Below, in pieces: positions 6,273-12,959 of a stretch of DNA of 14,841 bases. The stretch's first letter is position 1; the number at the start of each line of letters is the position of its first letter. The notes beneath the pieces are model-generated. The model saw only the letters and a program-made list of their open reading frames with translations, made no database searches and was not told the origin of the DNA. Made by a program: the position numbers and the translations under genes. Source of the DNA: Microcaldota archaeon (lineage in GTDB: Archaea > Micrarchaeota > Micrarchaeia > Anstonellales > Anstonellaceae); NCBI GenBank assembly GCA_026396355.1, contig JAPLWY010000116.1, forward strand, positions 1 to 14,841, in the 5' to 3' direction.

Positions 6273-7481
6273 ATGAGCCACCTGTTCAAAATCAAGGACA
6301 TCTTTTTTCCAATCAGCTTCAAGGGCAGGCCTTTTTTTGCAAAAGGGATAATGGACGAGGGCATGGCTGGCGGAAGCGCGCTTAGCGCCAAGGACATAAG
6401 GATATTCGACTCGCTTGTGGACAAGGTGAATGCGGCGTGGGCATCCAGCCACAAGGAATTTGCCCCGCGCCTCTCGGAAGCACTGCGGGAAATATCCAAG
6501 GCGCAAGCCGCAAACCCGCATCCCATGCTTTCTTACTTGAAGATCTGCTGCTTTGTTAGGGAAAAAGTGGAGGCGCTTGAGGAATGCCGGAAAGTCTTGC
6601 TCGCCTTTCACAAAAAAGACCCGCTCATTGGAAAATTCTTCGAGCTTTACAGCGCCAATGGAAAGGGCGCGGTTCCGGGTTTTGATGGCGATGTCGGATG
6701 CATGCTGAACCGGTCAGATTTCTGCAAGTCCGATGACATATTCCATATGGCACGCGTCTGGGCCAATGTGCTGATTGCCGACCTCCGCCCGCTGCGCGGA
6801 AGCGAGAACGAGCTGGGGCTGAAATTGAAAAGCGCAGCTTCCGGAAAAAAGCCGCAAGAAGGCCAGGAACCGCTGCTGTCCGGCCAATCTCTTCACGATT
6901 CCCTCAGCCTCTCCTGCGCACGCTATGACTTTGAGGAGGCTTTGGAATACGCAAATCGGATAGTGGAGCTTTCACCGCAATCCGAATTCGGCTACCTTGC
7001 GCGCGGGTTTGTCATAATGCGCCTCGCCCTGGCAAAAGACATGAAGAAAAAAGAATACACTATCGAATCTGCCACGCTCTTCAACGAGCACAGCAAGGTT
7101 GCGCATACTGACTTTGACACTGCGATAAAGATGAACCCGAAAAACCCCCACGGGTATTTTTCCCGCGCATTCACGCACATGCAGGCGGATGATTTCGCAT
7201 CCGCGCTTTCCGACCTTGAAAAGCTCGAGAGCCTGGTGCAGGGCAACGCAGAGCTTTCAAAGTTCTACCGCTTCCTGCACCATCTCCGCGCGCAGGCATA
7301 CCTTGGCATGGGCATGGAGCTGAAAGCCAGGGATTCTCTTCTTGTTTACTATGAAAACAAGGAAAATGCAGCAGATGCTCGGATGGAATACCTCATCAAT
7401 ATCGCAACTGTCTTCCTGCCGGTTTTCAATTACTTGCCTCCCTGCTGGGTAATGCCAGGGGAAGGGTCGGTCTTCAACTAG
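6273..7481 (+). CDS. TPR-like repeat protein
   Basis: A soluble 402-residue helical protein. Residues about 209-242 (LSCARYDFEEALEYANRIVE, then LSPQSEFGYLARG) and 276-320 (DFDTAIKMNPKNPHGYFSRA, then FTHMQADDFASALSDLEKLE) show the tetratricopeptide pattern of small residues at fixed spacing and the aspartate/proline turn typical of TPRs. Residues 332-360 may form a further helical pair. The N-terminal 200 residues are helical but not recognised; residues 175-205 are a polar linker. TPR proteins act as protein-protein adaptors; no partner can be named. Nothing suggests membrane insertion, although the C-terminus (residues 376-390) is somewhat hydrophobic. The gene is divergent from the broken ribonuclease and has its own promoter; the ABC operon downstream also has its own. 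Confidence 0.75.
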   Translation: MSHLFKIKDIFFPISFKGRPFFAKGIMDEGMAGGSALSAKDIRIFDSLVDKVNAAWASSHKEFAPRLSEALREISKAQAANPHPMLSYLKICCFVREKVEALEECRKVLLAFHKKDPLIGKFFELYSANGKGAVPGFDGDVGCMLNRSDFCKSDDIFHMARVWANVLIADLRPLRGSENELGLKLKSAASGKKPQEGQEPLLSGQSLHDSLSLSCARYDFEEALEYANRIVELSPQSEFGYLARGFVIMRLALAKDMKKKEYTIESATLFNEHSKVAHTDFDTAIKMNPKNPHGYFSRAFTHMQADDFASALSDLEKLESLVQGNAELSKFYRFLHHLRAQAYLGMGMELKARDSLLVYYENKENAADARMEYLINIATVFLPVFNYLPPCWVMPGEGSVFN

Positions 7482-7554
7482 CTTGCTGCAAAGCGCAAGC
7501 GCGCGAGCTCCTTATCGCATCTCAACCGCCCCAACGTGCAAAAAGCCTCGCGCC

Positions 7555-7562
7555 TATTTAAA
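7555..7562 (+). promoter_or_regulatory. TATA box of the ABC exporter operon
   Basis: TATTTAAA is centred 26-27 nt before the GTG at 7585 and so selects that codon as a leaderless start. The rest of 7482-7584 shows no gene. Confidence 0.6.
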
Positions 7563-7584
7563 TCTGGACTGCGCTTATGTCCCT

Positions 7585-8565
7585 GTGGAATACGTGCTTG
7601 AGGCTGAAAGCCTTGGAAAGGTATACGGGAAGAAAGTGGTCCTCTTTGACTTCTCGCTCAAGATAAGGAAAGGCAGCATATTCGGTCTTCTGGGTCCCAA
7701 TGGCGCTGGGAAAAGCACATTCATACGCATTGTTTCAGGATTGGAAGAGCCCGATGACGGGACATTAAGTTTACTTGGAGAAAAGGCGGGAAAAAAGAGC
7801 CGCAGGAAACTTGGCGTCGCGCCCCAGGAAAATGCAATATACAATCTTCTCACCTGCATGGAAAACCTCACTTATTTCGGCTCGCTTTACGGCGTCACCG
7901 GGAAGACCGCCAAGGGACGCGCGGCAAGCCTGCTTTCGCAGCTCGGGCTGCAGGACAAAAAAGACACGGTTGCAGGATACTTAAGCGGCGGGATGAAGCG
8001 CAGGCTCAGCCTTGCCTGCGCGCTCATGCACAATCCGGAAATCATCATGCTCGACGAGCCTACCACTGGCCTTGACCCTGCAACGCGGATAAAAATGTGG
8101 GAAACTGTCCGCAAGGTCGTGCGGGAAACAAAAGCCACGCTCATACTTACCACCCACTACATGGAAGAGGCAGAGGCGCTGTGCGACAGGATAGCGTTCG
8201 TGAACACTGGAAAAGTGGTTGCAGAAGGCACCCCTAACGAATTGAAAAAGCGCGTGGGAAAAGAAATCGCAAAGCTAAGCACGGTTCCCGGGCAGGCTGA
8301 AAACGTAATCCGCATCATCAAGGCAATCCGCGGGATAGACAATGTGACTGAAACCGAGCACGGCGTGATAGTGGAAGGGAAAAGCATTGCCGCGCGGCTT
8401 CCAGAGATTGCGAAAATACTGGAAAAGCACGGCGAGACTGTGGTTGAGATGACGGTTTCCCGCCCCTCATTGGAGGACGTGTTCCTCAAGATGACCGGGC
8501 TGAAACTGAGGGAAGTTGCCAAGGCAGAATCAGTGAAGCGGAATTGGAAGGGTGAACAGAGTTGA
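7585..8565 (+). CDS. ABC transporter ATP-binding protein (ABC-2 exporter type)
   Basis: This is the ATPase of an ABC-2 type exporter. From GTG 7585 (326 aa) the motifs are all present: Walker A GPNGAGKST (37-45), Q-loop APQENAIYN (79-87), signature LSGGMKRRLSLA (133-144), Walker B IIMLDEPTTGLD (153-164) and the switch His in LTTHYMEEAEAL (188-199). After the ATPase core comes a C-terminal extension of about 90 residues, typical of drug or lipid exporters of this class. The open frame extends upstream to a TTG at 7483, but those residues do not resemble the family, and the TATA box at 7555-7562 would then lie within the gene, so I chose GTG 7585. The stop TGA overlaps the TTG start of the permease (TTGA), indicating translational coupling. 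The ATPase is intact although its partner is broken. Confidence 0.93.
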   Translation: MEYVLEAESLGKVYGKKVVLFDFSLKIRKGSIFGLLGPNGAGKSTFIRIVSGLEEPDDGTLSLLGEKAGKKSRRKLGVAPQENAIYNLLTCMENLTYFGSLYGVTGKTAKGRAASLLSQLGLQDKKDTVAGYLSGGMKRRLSLACALMHNPEIIMLDEPTTGLDPATRIKMWETVRKVVRETKATLILTTHYMEEAEALCDRIAFVNTGKVVAEGTPNELKKRVGKEIAKLSTVPGQAENVIRIIKAIRGIDNVTETEHGVIVEGKSIAARLPEIAKILEKHGETVVEMTVSRPSLEDVFLKMTGLKLREVAKAESVKRNWKGEQS

Positions 8566-9506
8566 ACCTGCTAAGCGAAATCGGAAAAGACTCCAAGCAA
8601 TTCATGCGCGAAGGGCGGACGCTTGTTCTTCTGGTAGCAGTGCCGCTGATTGTCCTTCTGACAATGGGCATCATTTTCTCAGGCGATTCCACGCTGGTGG
8701 GCAAAACCGCAATGGGCATCTGCAACCTTGACGGAAGCGATGCCTCGGTGTTCTTCGTAAACGGGATAATGAACAGCAGCGAAATCATAGATTACGGGAA
8801 AGCGGCGGATTGCGCATCTGTAATGGAAGAGGATGTGCGAGCAGGCAAGCTTGCCGCCGGGCTTGTGATACCTGTAGGGTTCGGGGCAGGGATGGAGCAG
8901 GGCGAAACCCAGAACATTTCAATGCTGCTTGACAATTCGCGGTTCCAGGTCTCCCCCTCGATTGAGGCAACTGTGAAGGCGAACATACAGACCACCAACC
9001 AGCGCATAGGAACGCAATTCATCCGTTCAGTGTGGGCAAAGCTGGATGCGGCAAACGAGAAGCTCGGGACAATATACTCAGACACCAACGATACGCGCGA
9101 CCGGGCAAGCCAAATGAAGGCAGATCTCAAGAAAACCGCGGATTCGCTGAACGCCCTTGACATCCAAAGCGTGCGGGACGAAATACAGCTTGCGAACAGC
9201 ACGATTGCAACGACTTTGGTTTCGCTTGACAGGGCAGAGGGCAACCTCACAAAAATAGAATCTGATTTCTCCGACTACCAGACCACGCTCAGGCAGACCG
9301 AGGCTGACTTGGTCGAAGTGGATGATACGCTTGCAAACATAAGCAGGTACATCATCGATGCAAGAAGGGTGATGAACTGCACCAACCCATTGTTTTTCTC
9401 AGCCTGCGTCCCGCTTGACTCGCTCAACTCAAGCGTGGCAACAGCCCATATCTCGGTAGGGCAGCGAATTCAAGGCAAACATCGCAGCCGCAAAAGGCGG
9501 GGCTAA
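8562..9506 (+). CDS. N-terminal fragment of the ABC-2 permease
   Basis: It contains the first membrane span (residues about 19-39) and the extracellular region. Residues 90-150 include an ABC-2 like substrate domain with LAAGLVIPVGFGAGME and MLLDNSRFQVSPSIEATV. Residues about 150-275 are heptad-rich and form a long coiled coil with sequons (NDT, NST, NLT). A CxxxxxFFSACVP patch (residues 262-274) has two Cys that could pair. The last about 14 residues, including GKHRSRKRRG, are out of frame. It starts with TTG within the TTGA overlap with the ATPase stop, preceded by GGTGA, so translation is coupled. Confidence 0.7.
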   Translation: MNLLSEIGKDSKQFMREGRTLVLLVAVPLIVLLTMGIIFSGDSTLVGKTAMGICNLDGSDASVFFVNGIMNSSEIIDYGKAADCASVMEEDVRAGKLAAGLVIPVGFGAGMEQGETQNISMLLDNSRFQVSPSIEATVKANIQTTNQRIGTQFIRSVWAKLDAANEKLGTIYSDTNDTRDRASQMKADLKKTADSLNALDIQSVRDEIQLANSTIATTLVSLDRAEGNLTKIESDFSDYQTTLRQTEADLVEVDDTLANISRYIIDARRVMNCTNPLFFSACVPLDSLNSSVATAHISVGQRIQGKHRSRKRRG

Positions 9507-9531
9507 TGAATCTGAAAAAAGCATACAGAAC

Positions 9532-10362
9532 ATGAATGATTTTGTAAGTGCGCTTGAAAGCAACCGGGCAACCTCGCTGCAGACTCTGCTGGAAGTTGAC
9601 AAGTCCCTTGACGAGCTGGTGCAGAAAACCTATGACCTTGAAAAGATAATCGCAGACAGCAGAAGCCAGATAAGCAGCGTGACCTCACGCTCGCCGCAAT
9701 TCATAATTTCCCCGATGATTGCCTCGCCTGACTACCTTTTCGGCAAGCGCCCGTTCTTCGAGTTCATGCTGCCCAGCGTGCTTCCGCTCATATTGATGTT
9801 TGTCTCGCTCTTCCTCGCCTCAACTTCCCTTGTGAAGGAGAAATACGGCGGCACGCTCGCGCGCGTCTATACTTCGCAGGTGAACCGGTTCGAATACGCG
9901 GCAATAAAGGTGCTGAGCCTGTCGGTTGTGCTCATACCCGAAGCAAGTGTTCTACAACATGTTCCCGGTAATGGACTTGAACCTGTGGTTTTACGTGCTG
10001 CAGGCGCTGGTGCTCCTCATACTCGCCTTTGTTTCGCTTGGCGTGGTGATTGCGATTTATTCCGAATCCGAGGCCACCGCGTTCCTTGCATGCCTCGTGG
10101 TCGGGCTTCCGCTTCTTTTCCTGAGCGGCTTGCTGTTCCCGGTCGAGTTCATGCCTCCGCTGGTCGCGGTGCTGGGACTTTGCTCCCCTCTCACGCAGGC
10201 GGTGATAAGCATGCAGGCAACTCTGCTGTACCACTCGTCGCAGTTTGCAAGCTCGGCAGTGCTCCTGCTATGCGCTGCAATATTCACGCTGGTTGCAGGG
10301 CTGTCGTTGAAAAAATAGCAGGGCTATTTTTTCAGATGCCGAACAAAGTTCGGCTAAGATGA
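9532..10362 (+). CDS. Central fragment of the ABC-2 permease
   Basis: The genuine part runs from about 9464 (SEFKANIAAAK) to about 9940. It carries the end of the extracellular coiled coil (SLDELVQKTYDLEKIIADSR), the pre-membrane segment IASPDYLFGKRPFFEFMLPS, the second membrane span (LPLILMFVSLFLASTSLV) and the cytoplasmic loop KEKYGGTLARVYTSQVNRFE, a hallmark position in ABC-2 permeases (E-K..GT..R.). After VVLIP the frame is lost and the Arg/Ala/Gly-rich remainder to 10362 is an out-of-phase translation of the real C-terminus. Confidence 0.65.
   Translation: MNDFVSALESNRATSLQTLLEVDKSLDELVQKTYDLEKIIADSRSQISSVTSRSPQFIISPMIASPDYLFGKRPFFEFMLPSVLPLILMFVSLFLASTSLVKEKYGGTLARVYTSQVNRFEYAAIKVLSLSVVLIPEASVLQHVPGNGLEPVVLRAAGAGAPHTRLCFAWRGDCDLFRIRGHRVPCMPRGRASASFPERLAVPGRVHASAGRGAGTLLPSHAGGDKHAGNSAVPLVAVCKLGSAPAMRCNIHAGCRAVVEKIAGLFFQMPNKVRLR
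9926..10318 (+). CDS. C-terminal fragment of the ABC-2 permease
   Basis: It contains the last membrane spans of the permease: LWFYVLQALVLLILAFVSLG, the FLACLVVGLPLLFLSGLLFP span with the conserved SG.LFP..FMP motif of ABC-2 proteins (FLSGLLFPVEFMPP), LCSPLTQAVISM, and a final span ending LVAGLSLKK. Authentic sequence begins at about 9945 (KQVFYNMF); the GTG at 9926 is only the first possible start in this frame and has no ribosome site. The stop codon lies within the terminator hairpin. Confidence 0.7.
   Translation: MCSYPKQVFYNMFPVMDLNLWFYVLQALVLLILAFVSLGVVIAIYSESEATAFLACLVVGLPLLFLSGLLFPVEFMPPLVAVLGLCSPLTQAVISMQATLLYHSSQFASSAVLLLCAAIFTLVAGLSLKK
10310..10332 (+). terminator. Hairpin terminator of the ABC exporter operon
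   Basis: AAAAAATAGC (10310-10319) and GCTATTTTTT (10323-10332) form a perfect 10-bp stem with a 3-base loop and end in six T. The permease stop codon TAG (10316-10318) is part of the stem. Confidence 0.65.
10338..10354. repeat. Second small hairpin, GCCGAAC-AAA-GTTCGGC
   Basis: A perfect 7-bp inverted repeat with an AAA loop sits five bases after the first hairpin. It could be a back-up terminator or an RNA stability element. The rest of the intergenic stretch to 10415 shows nothing I can name. Confidence 0.45.
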
Positions 10363-10415
10363 AAAAGTAAACTGGAAAGTGGGCATCCGTGCCATACTGA
10401 AAAAGAAGAGGGCAA

Positions 10416-11690
10416 TCAATCGCAGGTATTGTACGCCGACATCAGGTCAGGCGGGAAGGAAAATGTGACTTCCAGCCCCTTGCCTATCTCGCTTTTGTAG
10501 GTTATTTTCGTGCCGGTAATGTCTGCGATGAACGGGAATGTCCTGATTGTCATGCTATTTGAAGGCTGAGCCATGGCAAAAACACCATACCCGTCCTTGT
10601 TTACTTTCGCATAATCAAACTCATCCATGAACAATTTGGCCAGCATGTTCATATTCGCGCCAATCCCATTGTCTTTTACCGTTACTGCAGTTCCGCCATC
10701 TGGCGCTCGCTTAAGGCTTATCTCTATTCGAGGCTCATGAATCTCCGGGGCGTTCTTGTATGCCGGGACCTGGAACCTGATCGTTTTCATGCTGTTCCGT
10801 GCAAGGAACGACGCCTTGAAAGCATTGCTAATGGTCTGGGCCAGCAGGAAATACACGAGCGGCTGGATATTCCTGGAAATATAATCGGTTGACGTATCCT
10901 TTAGCACCACAACGTTCTTTTCAAGCTCGCGCCTGAGGCTATTGTAATATTCCATTGTTTTTCCCAAATGCGCCGACTCTTCTTTTCCATAATATGCGAC
11001 CCATTCTTTCTTCTTTTCTGCAGACAGTTCAGCTTCGTCTCCCCATAGCTTACTAAGAGCATCGTTAATCCGCACTTCAAACTCAAGTTCGCCAGGAAAA
11101 TTAGTCCTGGCCATGGCCACGCTCAGCTGGATGCTTCTTATCTTGGAAATCATTTTCTCGAGGTTTATTGGCTGGACAAACTCGCTCAGCCCTCCGGAAA
11201 GCAGCCCGATATACGATTTTCCGGTGAGGACAGCGTCATCCAGCCTTTTCCGCAGGAAATTGAAGTGCTCCTTGTGGCTGCGAAATACTGGCGAATGTGC
11301 GAGGCTGCGTTCCTCCGCCTCTGCATTGCTGGCAGGAAAGGTAAAGCTTGGCAGATACGACGCAAACGGGAGTATTGTGTGCTGTTCAGAAGCGCGGGAA
11401 AGGAAATCCAGCGTGCCGCCATAGTACCTCTGCTGGTACGGTGTCAAGTACGCAATCTCTTCTTTCAAAACCCTGGCGCATTCGCTGACAGTCATCGAAT
11501 ATTCATTCCGAATTTTATCCGTGCCTTTGGTGAAATTATTGTAATCCTGCGCAGTTTTCATCCTGCAAAAGTCTTTCCGCAATTCAACAAGGCAATTGAC
11601 GTTCTCGACAAGCCGCAGGTGCGCGGTTATCACGCCTTTTGGGCGGGTGGGGTTGATGGTAACATGCCCGTTTGACTGGATGAGCGCCAT
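10416..11690 (-). CDS. GHKL ATPase, histidine-kinase-like signalling protein
   Basis: The C-terminal half is a GHKL (HATPase_c) ATP-binding domain: N box LLAQTISNAFKAS (282-294, N289), G1 box DNGIGAN (340-346), lid and G2 box NKDGYGVFAMA (364-374), and G3-like GKGLEVTFSF (403-412). This arrangement is that of sensor histidine kinases. The N-terminal half (residues 1-175) is soluble and helical; a SHKEHFNFLRKRL helix (138-150) with H139 and H142 is in about the place a dimerisation/phosphoacceptor helix would occupy, but it does not match the standard H box, so kinase activity is unproven. INLEKMISKIRSI (175-187) looks like the usual strand and helix before the N box, and residues about 218-275 form an extra insert. 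There is no membrane span, PAS domain or receiver domain, and no response regulator is nearby. The ATG at 11690 sits exactly 26 nt after a TATA centre. Confidence 0.82.
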   Translation of the reverse strand: MALIQSNGHVTINPTRPKGVITAHLRLVENVNCLVELRKDFCRMKTAQDYNNFTKGTDKIRNEYSMTVSECARVLKEEIAYLTPYQQRYYGGTLDFLSRASEQHTILPFASYLPSFTFPASNAEAEERSLAHSPVFRSHKEHFNFLRKRLDDAVLTGKSYIGLLSGGLSEFVQPINLEKMISKIRSIQLSVAMARTNFPGELEFEVRINDALSKLWGDEAELSAEKKKEWVAYYGKEESAHLGKTMEYYNSLRRELEKNVVVLKDTSTDYISRNIQPLVYFLLAQTISNAFKASFLARNSMKTIRFQVPAYKNAPEIHEPRIEISLKRAPDGGTAVTVKDNGIGANMNMLAKLFMDEFDYAKVNKDGYGVFAMAQPSNSMTIRTFPFIADITGTKITYKSEIGKGLEVTFSFPPDLMSAYNTCD

Positions 11691-11711
11691 GATAAAATGT
11701 TATAAGAAGGG

Positions 11712-11720
11712 TATATAAAT
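11712..11720 (-). promoter_or_regulatory. TATA box of the GHKL protein gene
   Basis: Minus-strand ATTTATATA is centred 26 nt before the ATG at 11690, predicting a leaderless transcript. Confidence 0.65.
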
Positions 11721-11769
11721 GTATATGCGATTCCAAGACGCGCGCGCCATCCCAATCCGCTCCAAACCC

Positions 11770-11777
11770 GTATAAAC
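11770..11777 (+). promoter_or_regulatory. TATA box of the 79-aa gene
   Basis: GTATAAAC is centred 36-37 nt before the ATG at 11810. The predicted leader of about 10 nt consists almost wholly of GGTGGTGGA, a Shine-Dalgarno-like motif. Confidence 0.6.
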
Positions 11778-11809
11778 TCTCTATGAGTATTGCCTAACAG
11801 GGTGGTGGA

Positions 11810-12049
11810 ATGAGCAAGAAACAGCCTGTTTTCGTGGTCGCGCAGTGGCAGCACAACAGCAAGGGGATTTACACACTTCTCGAAGTCGGCACTGCCACAA
11901 AATACGTGGTGAAAAAAGGCGACCAGCGCTGGACTCTTCGCATCGGGAAATCCATGTTCCGCCTCTACCCGTACGCAGAATGGCAGAAGCACAAGAAAAA
12001 GGGCCTTCCGCGCGCAAAAATCGTTCCAATCGGAAAAGTTAAGCTCTGA
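11810..12049 (+). CDS. 79-residue basic orphan protein
   Basis: I do not recognise this family. It is small, basic and rich in aromatic residues, with a beta-strand-like pattern: PVFVVAQWQ, GIYTLLEVGTATKYVVKKG, then RWTLRIGKSMFRLYPYAEWQ and a Lys/Arg-rich end (KHKKKGLPRAKIVPIGKVKL). This suggests a small barrel or SH3-like fold that could bind nucleic acid, but that is inference. No Cys pair or signal peptide is present. It has its own promoter and a strong ribosome site (GGTGGTGGA), and reads divergently from the GHKL gene. Its stop lies 16 nt from the stop of the convergent 274-aa gene. Confidence 0.75.
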   Translation: MSKKQPVFVVAQWQHNSKGIYTLLEVGTATKYVVKKGDQRWTLRIGKSMFRLYPYAEWQKHKKKGLPRAKIVPIGKVKL

Positions 12050-12065
12050 ATTTTTGCCAGGCGCT

Positions 12066-12890
12066 TTACTTCTGCTGGCCTGCCATGTATTGAATCATAT
12101 ACGTGGCTGCTTCTCTTGCGCCCCAAACGTCAACATCTAGCTTTTCGTAATAAGCGACCGGGTTTTGGTTGAGGAGCGCAAGCGTGTAGAACATTGACGG
12201 AAGAATTGTGCCAAGATCCTTGTTGTAGAAATCATGCGGGTTCTGCGCGAAAAATTCCACCATCATGTCGCCGGACGCTCCCTTCTCCCTCATATAGGCA
12301 AGCGTGGTCCATGCCATGTGGTTGTTGTTCATGACATACAGCATCTCCTTGCTGCTCAAGTCAGTGAAACAGACATTGATGAAATTCAGGACATCCATCT
12401 CAGAATAAAGAGTCTTGCCAGTTTCCCCGCCGTAATAGCTGCTGAAACCCTTGACAAATGCAATTGCCGCAAGCTCGTTTGAAGCCTTGGTATATTCGCC
12501 AAGTTGCTCATACTCTACAAAATTCGGGTTGAACACCTTGTCCTTGCCACGGGCGTTTTCAGGCATCTTCAATTCTGCCTTGGATTTTTCAGAGAGGTCT
12601 GAAACCAGGACGGTTTCCGAGCCGTTCAGCGTGATTATTTCAGGCTTGCTGTCCTTGTTGATGGCATTTCCGTTGAGCGCCACAAGCTCGATTTTCTTCC
12701 TGTTCTCTGCCTTGCCCCTGAATGAATAGAGGTCTGGCTTGGCAAGTTTTTCCGCTTCGCCTGCAAACCAAATTTTATGGCTCGCGCTTGCCGGGATTTT
12801 CAAGTTCTCCATAAGGTGCTTGTAAAGTATGCTTCCGGTTGCCGGGGCAGTAGTCGGCCTTGCAACAGGATATGTGCGCAATTCACTCAT
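12066..12890 (-). CDS. 274-residue soluble orphan protein
   Basis: I do not recognise this family. The product is soluble and has no signal peptide or membrane span. Residues 1-20 are Pro/Thr/Ala-rich and flexible (YPVARPTTAPATG). Residues about 65-100 look like beta strands (KIELVALNGNAI, PEIITLNGSETVLVSD). Residues 130-272 are helical, with segments such as ELAAIAFVKGFSSYYGGETG, VLNFINVCFTDLSSKEMLYV and MFYTLALLNQNPVAYYEK. The gene ends in MAGQQK. The ATG at 12890 lies 21-22 nt after the centre of a TATA box, slightly closer than for other genes here but still compatible with a leaderless start. Base composition matches the genes to its left, so it belongs to the resident chromosome and not to the A/T-rich block that begins just upstream. 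Confidence 0.78.
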   Translation of the reverse strand: MSELRTYPVARPTTAPATGSILYKHLMENLKIPASASHKIWFAGEAEKLAKPDLYSFRGKAENRKKIELVALNGNAINKDSKPEIITLNGSETVLVSDLSEKSKAELKMPENARGKDKVFNPNFVEYEQLGEYTKASNELAAIAFVKGFSSYYGGETGKTLYSEMDVLNFINVCFTDLSSKEMLYVMNNNHMAWTTLAYMREKGASGDMMVEFFAQNPHDFYNKDLGTILPSMFYTLALLNQNPVAYYEKLDVDVWGAREAATYMIQYMAGQQK

Positions 12891-12907
12891 GAAACCACAA
12901 GTTTACT

Positions 12908-12915
12908 GTTTATAC
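12908..12915 (-). promoter_or_regulatory. TATA box of the 274-aa gene
   Basis: Minus-strand GTATAAAC, the same octamer as at 11770-11777, is centred 21-22 nt before the ATG at 12890. An alternative A/T run lies at 12939-12948. Confidence 0.45.
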
Positions 12916-12938
12916 TGATGTTCGTATATGGGCTTTGC

Positions 12939-12948
12939 ATATATATAG
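12939..12948. repeat. Left copy of a 10-bp direct repeat flanking the transposase
   Basis: ATATATATAG occurs here and again at 14182-14191, bracketing the transposase gene. It could be a target-site duplication, but the motif is low-complexity and could also be chance or a TATA-like sequence. Confidence 0.3.
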
Positions 12949-12959
12949 CAGTCCTACCG

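Larger units (their letters stand above)
8562..10318 (+). pseudogene. ABC-2 family permease with long extracellular coiled coil, two +1 frame breaks
   Basis: Joined across two breaks, the locus encodes about 580 residues: one N-terminal membrane span (RTLVLLVAVPLIVLLTMGI), a large extracellular region with a long coiled coil, and about five C-terminal spans, the layout of ABC-2 permeases of the YhgE/Pip-like kind that pair with the ATPase upstream. Break one is at about 9459-9464: frame one reads ATAHISVG and the next frame continues as SEFKANIAAAKGGANESEKS if one base of GTAGGGCAGC is skipped. Break two is at about 9939-9944: VVLIP continues as KQVFYNMFPVMDLN if one base of ACCCGAAG is skipped. 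Both are equivalent to a single extra base, and coding quality is good on each side. This means recent inactivation, an assembly error, or less likely programmed +1 shifting. The TTG start is backed by GGTGA at 8551-8555. Confidence 0.8.

Noticed and set aside
5937..6611. 224-aa minus-strand frame spanning the divergent promoter
   Set aside because: It crosses both TATA boxes and is antisense to the TPR gene and out of frame with the RNB fragment; Arg/Ala/Cys-rich shadow.
9886..9905. GGTTCGAAT, resembling a tRNA T-loop
   Set aside because: It lies inside well-supported permease coding sequence and no acceptor, D or anticodon arms can be paired around it.
10333..10405. Possible C/D box RNA (AAGATGA at 10357 and CTGA at 10398)
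   Set aside because: The C box has a mismatch, the internal C' and D' boxes are not convincing, and such short motifs are common by chance.
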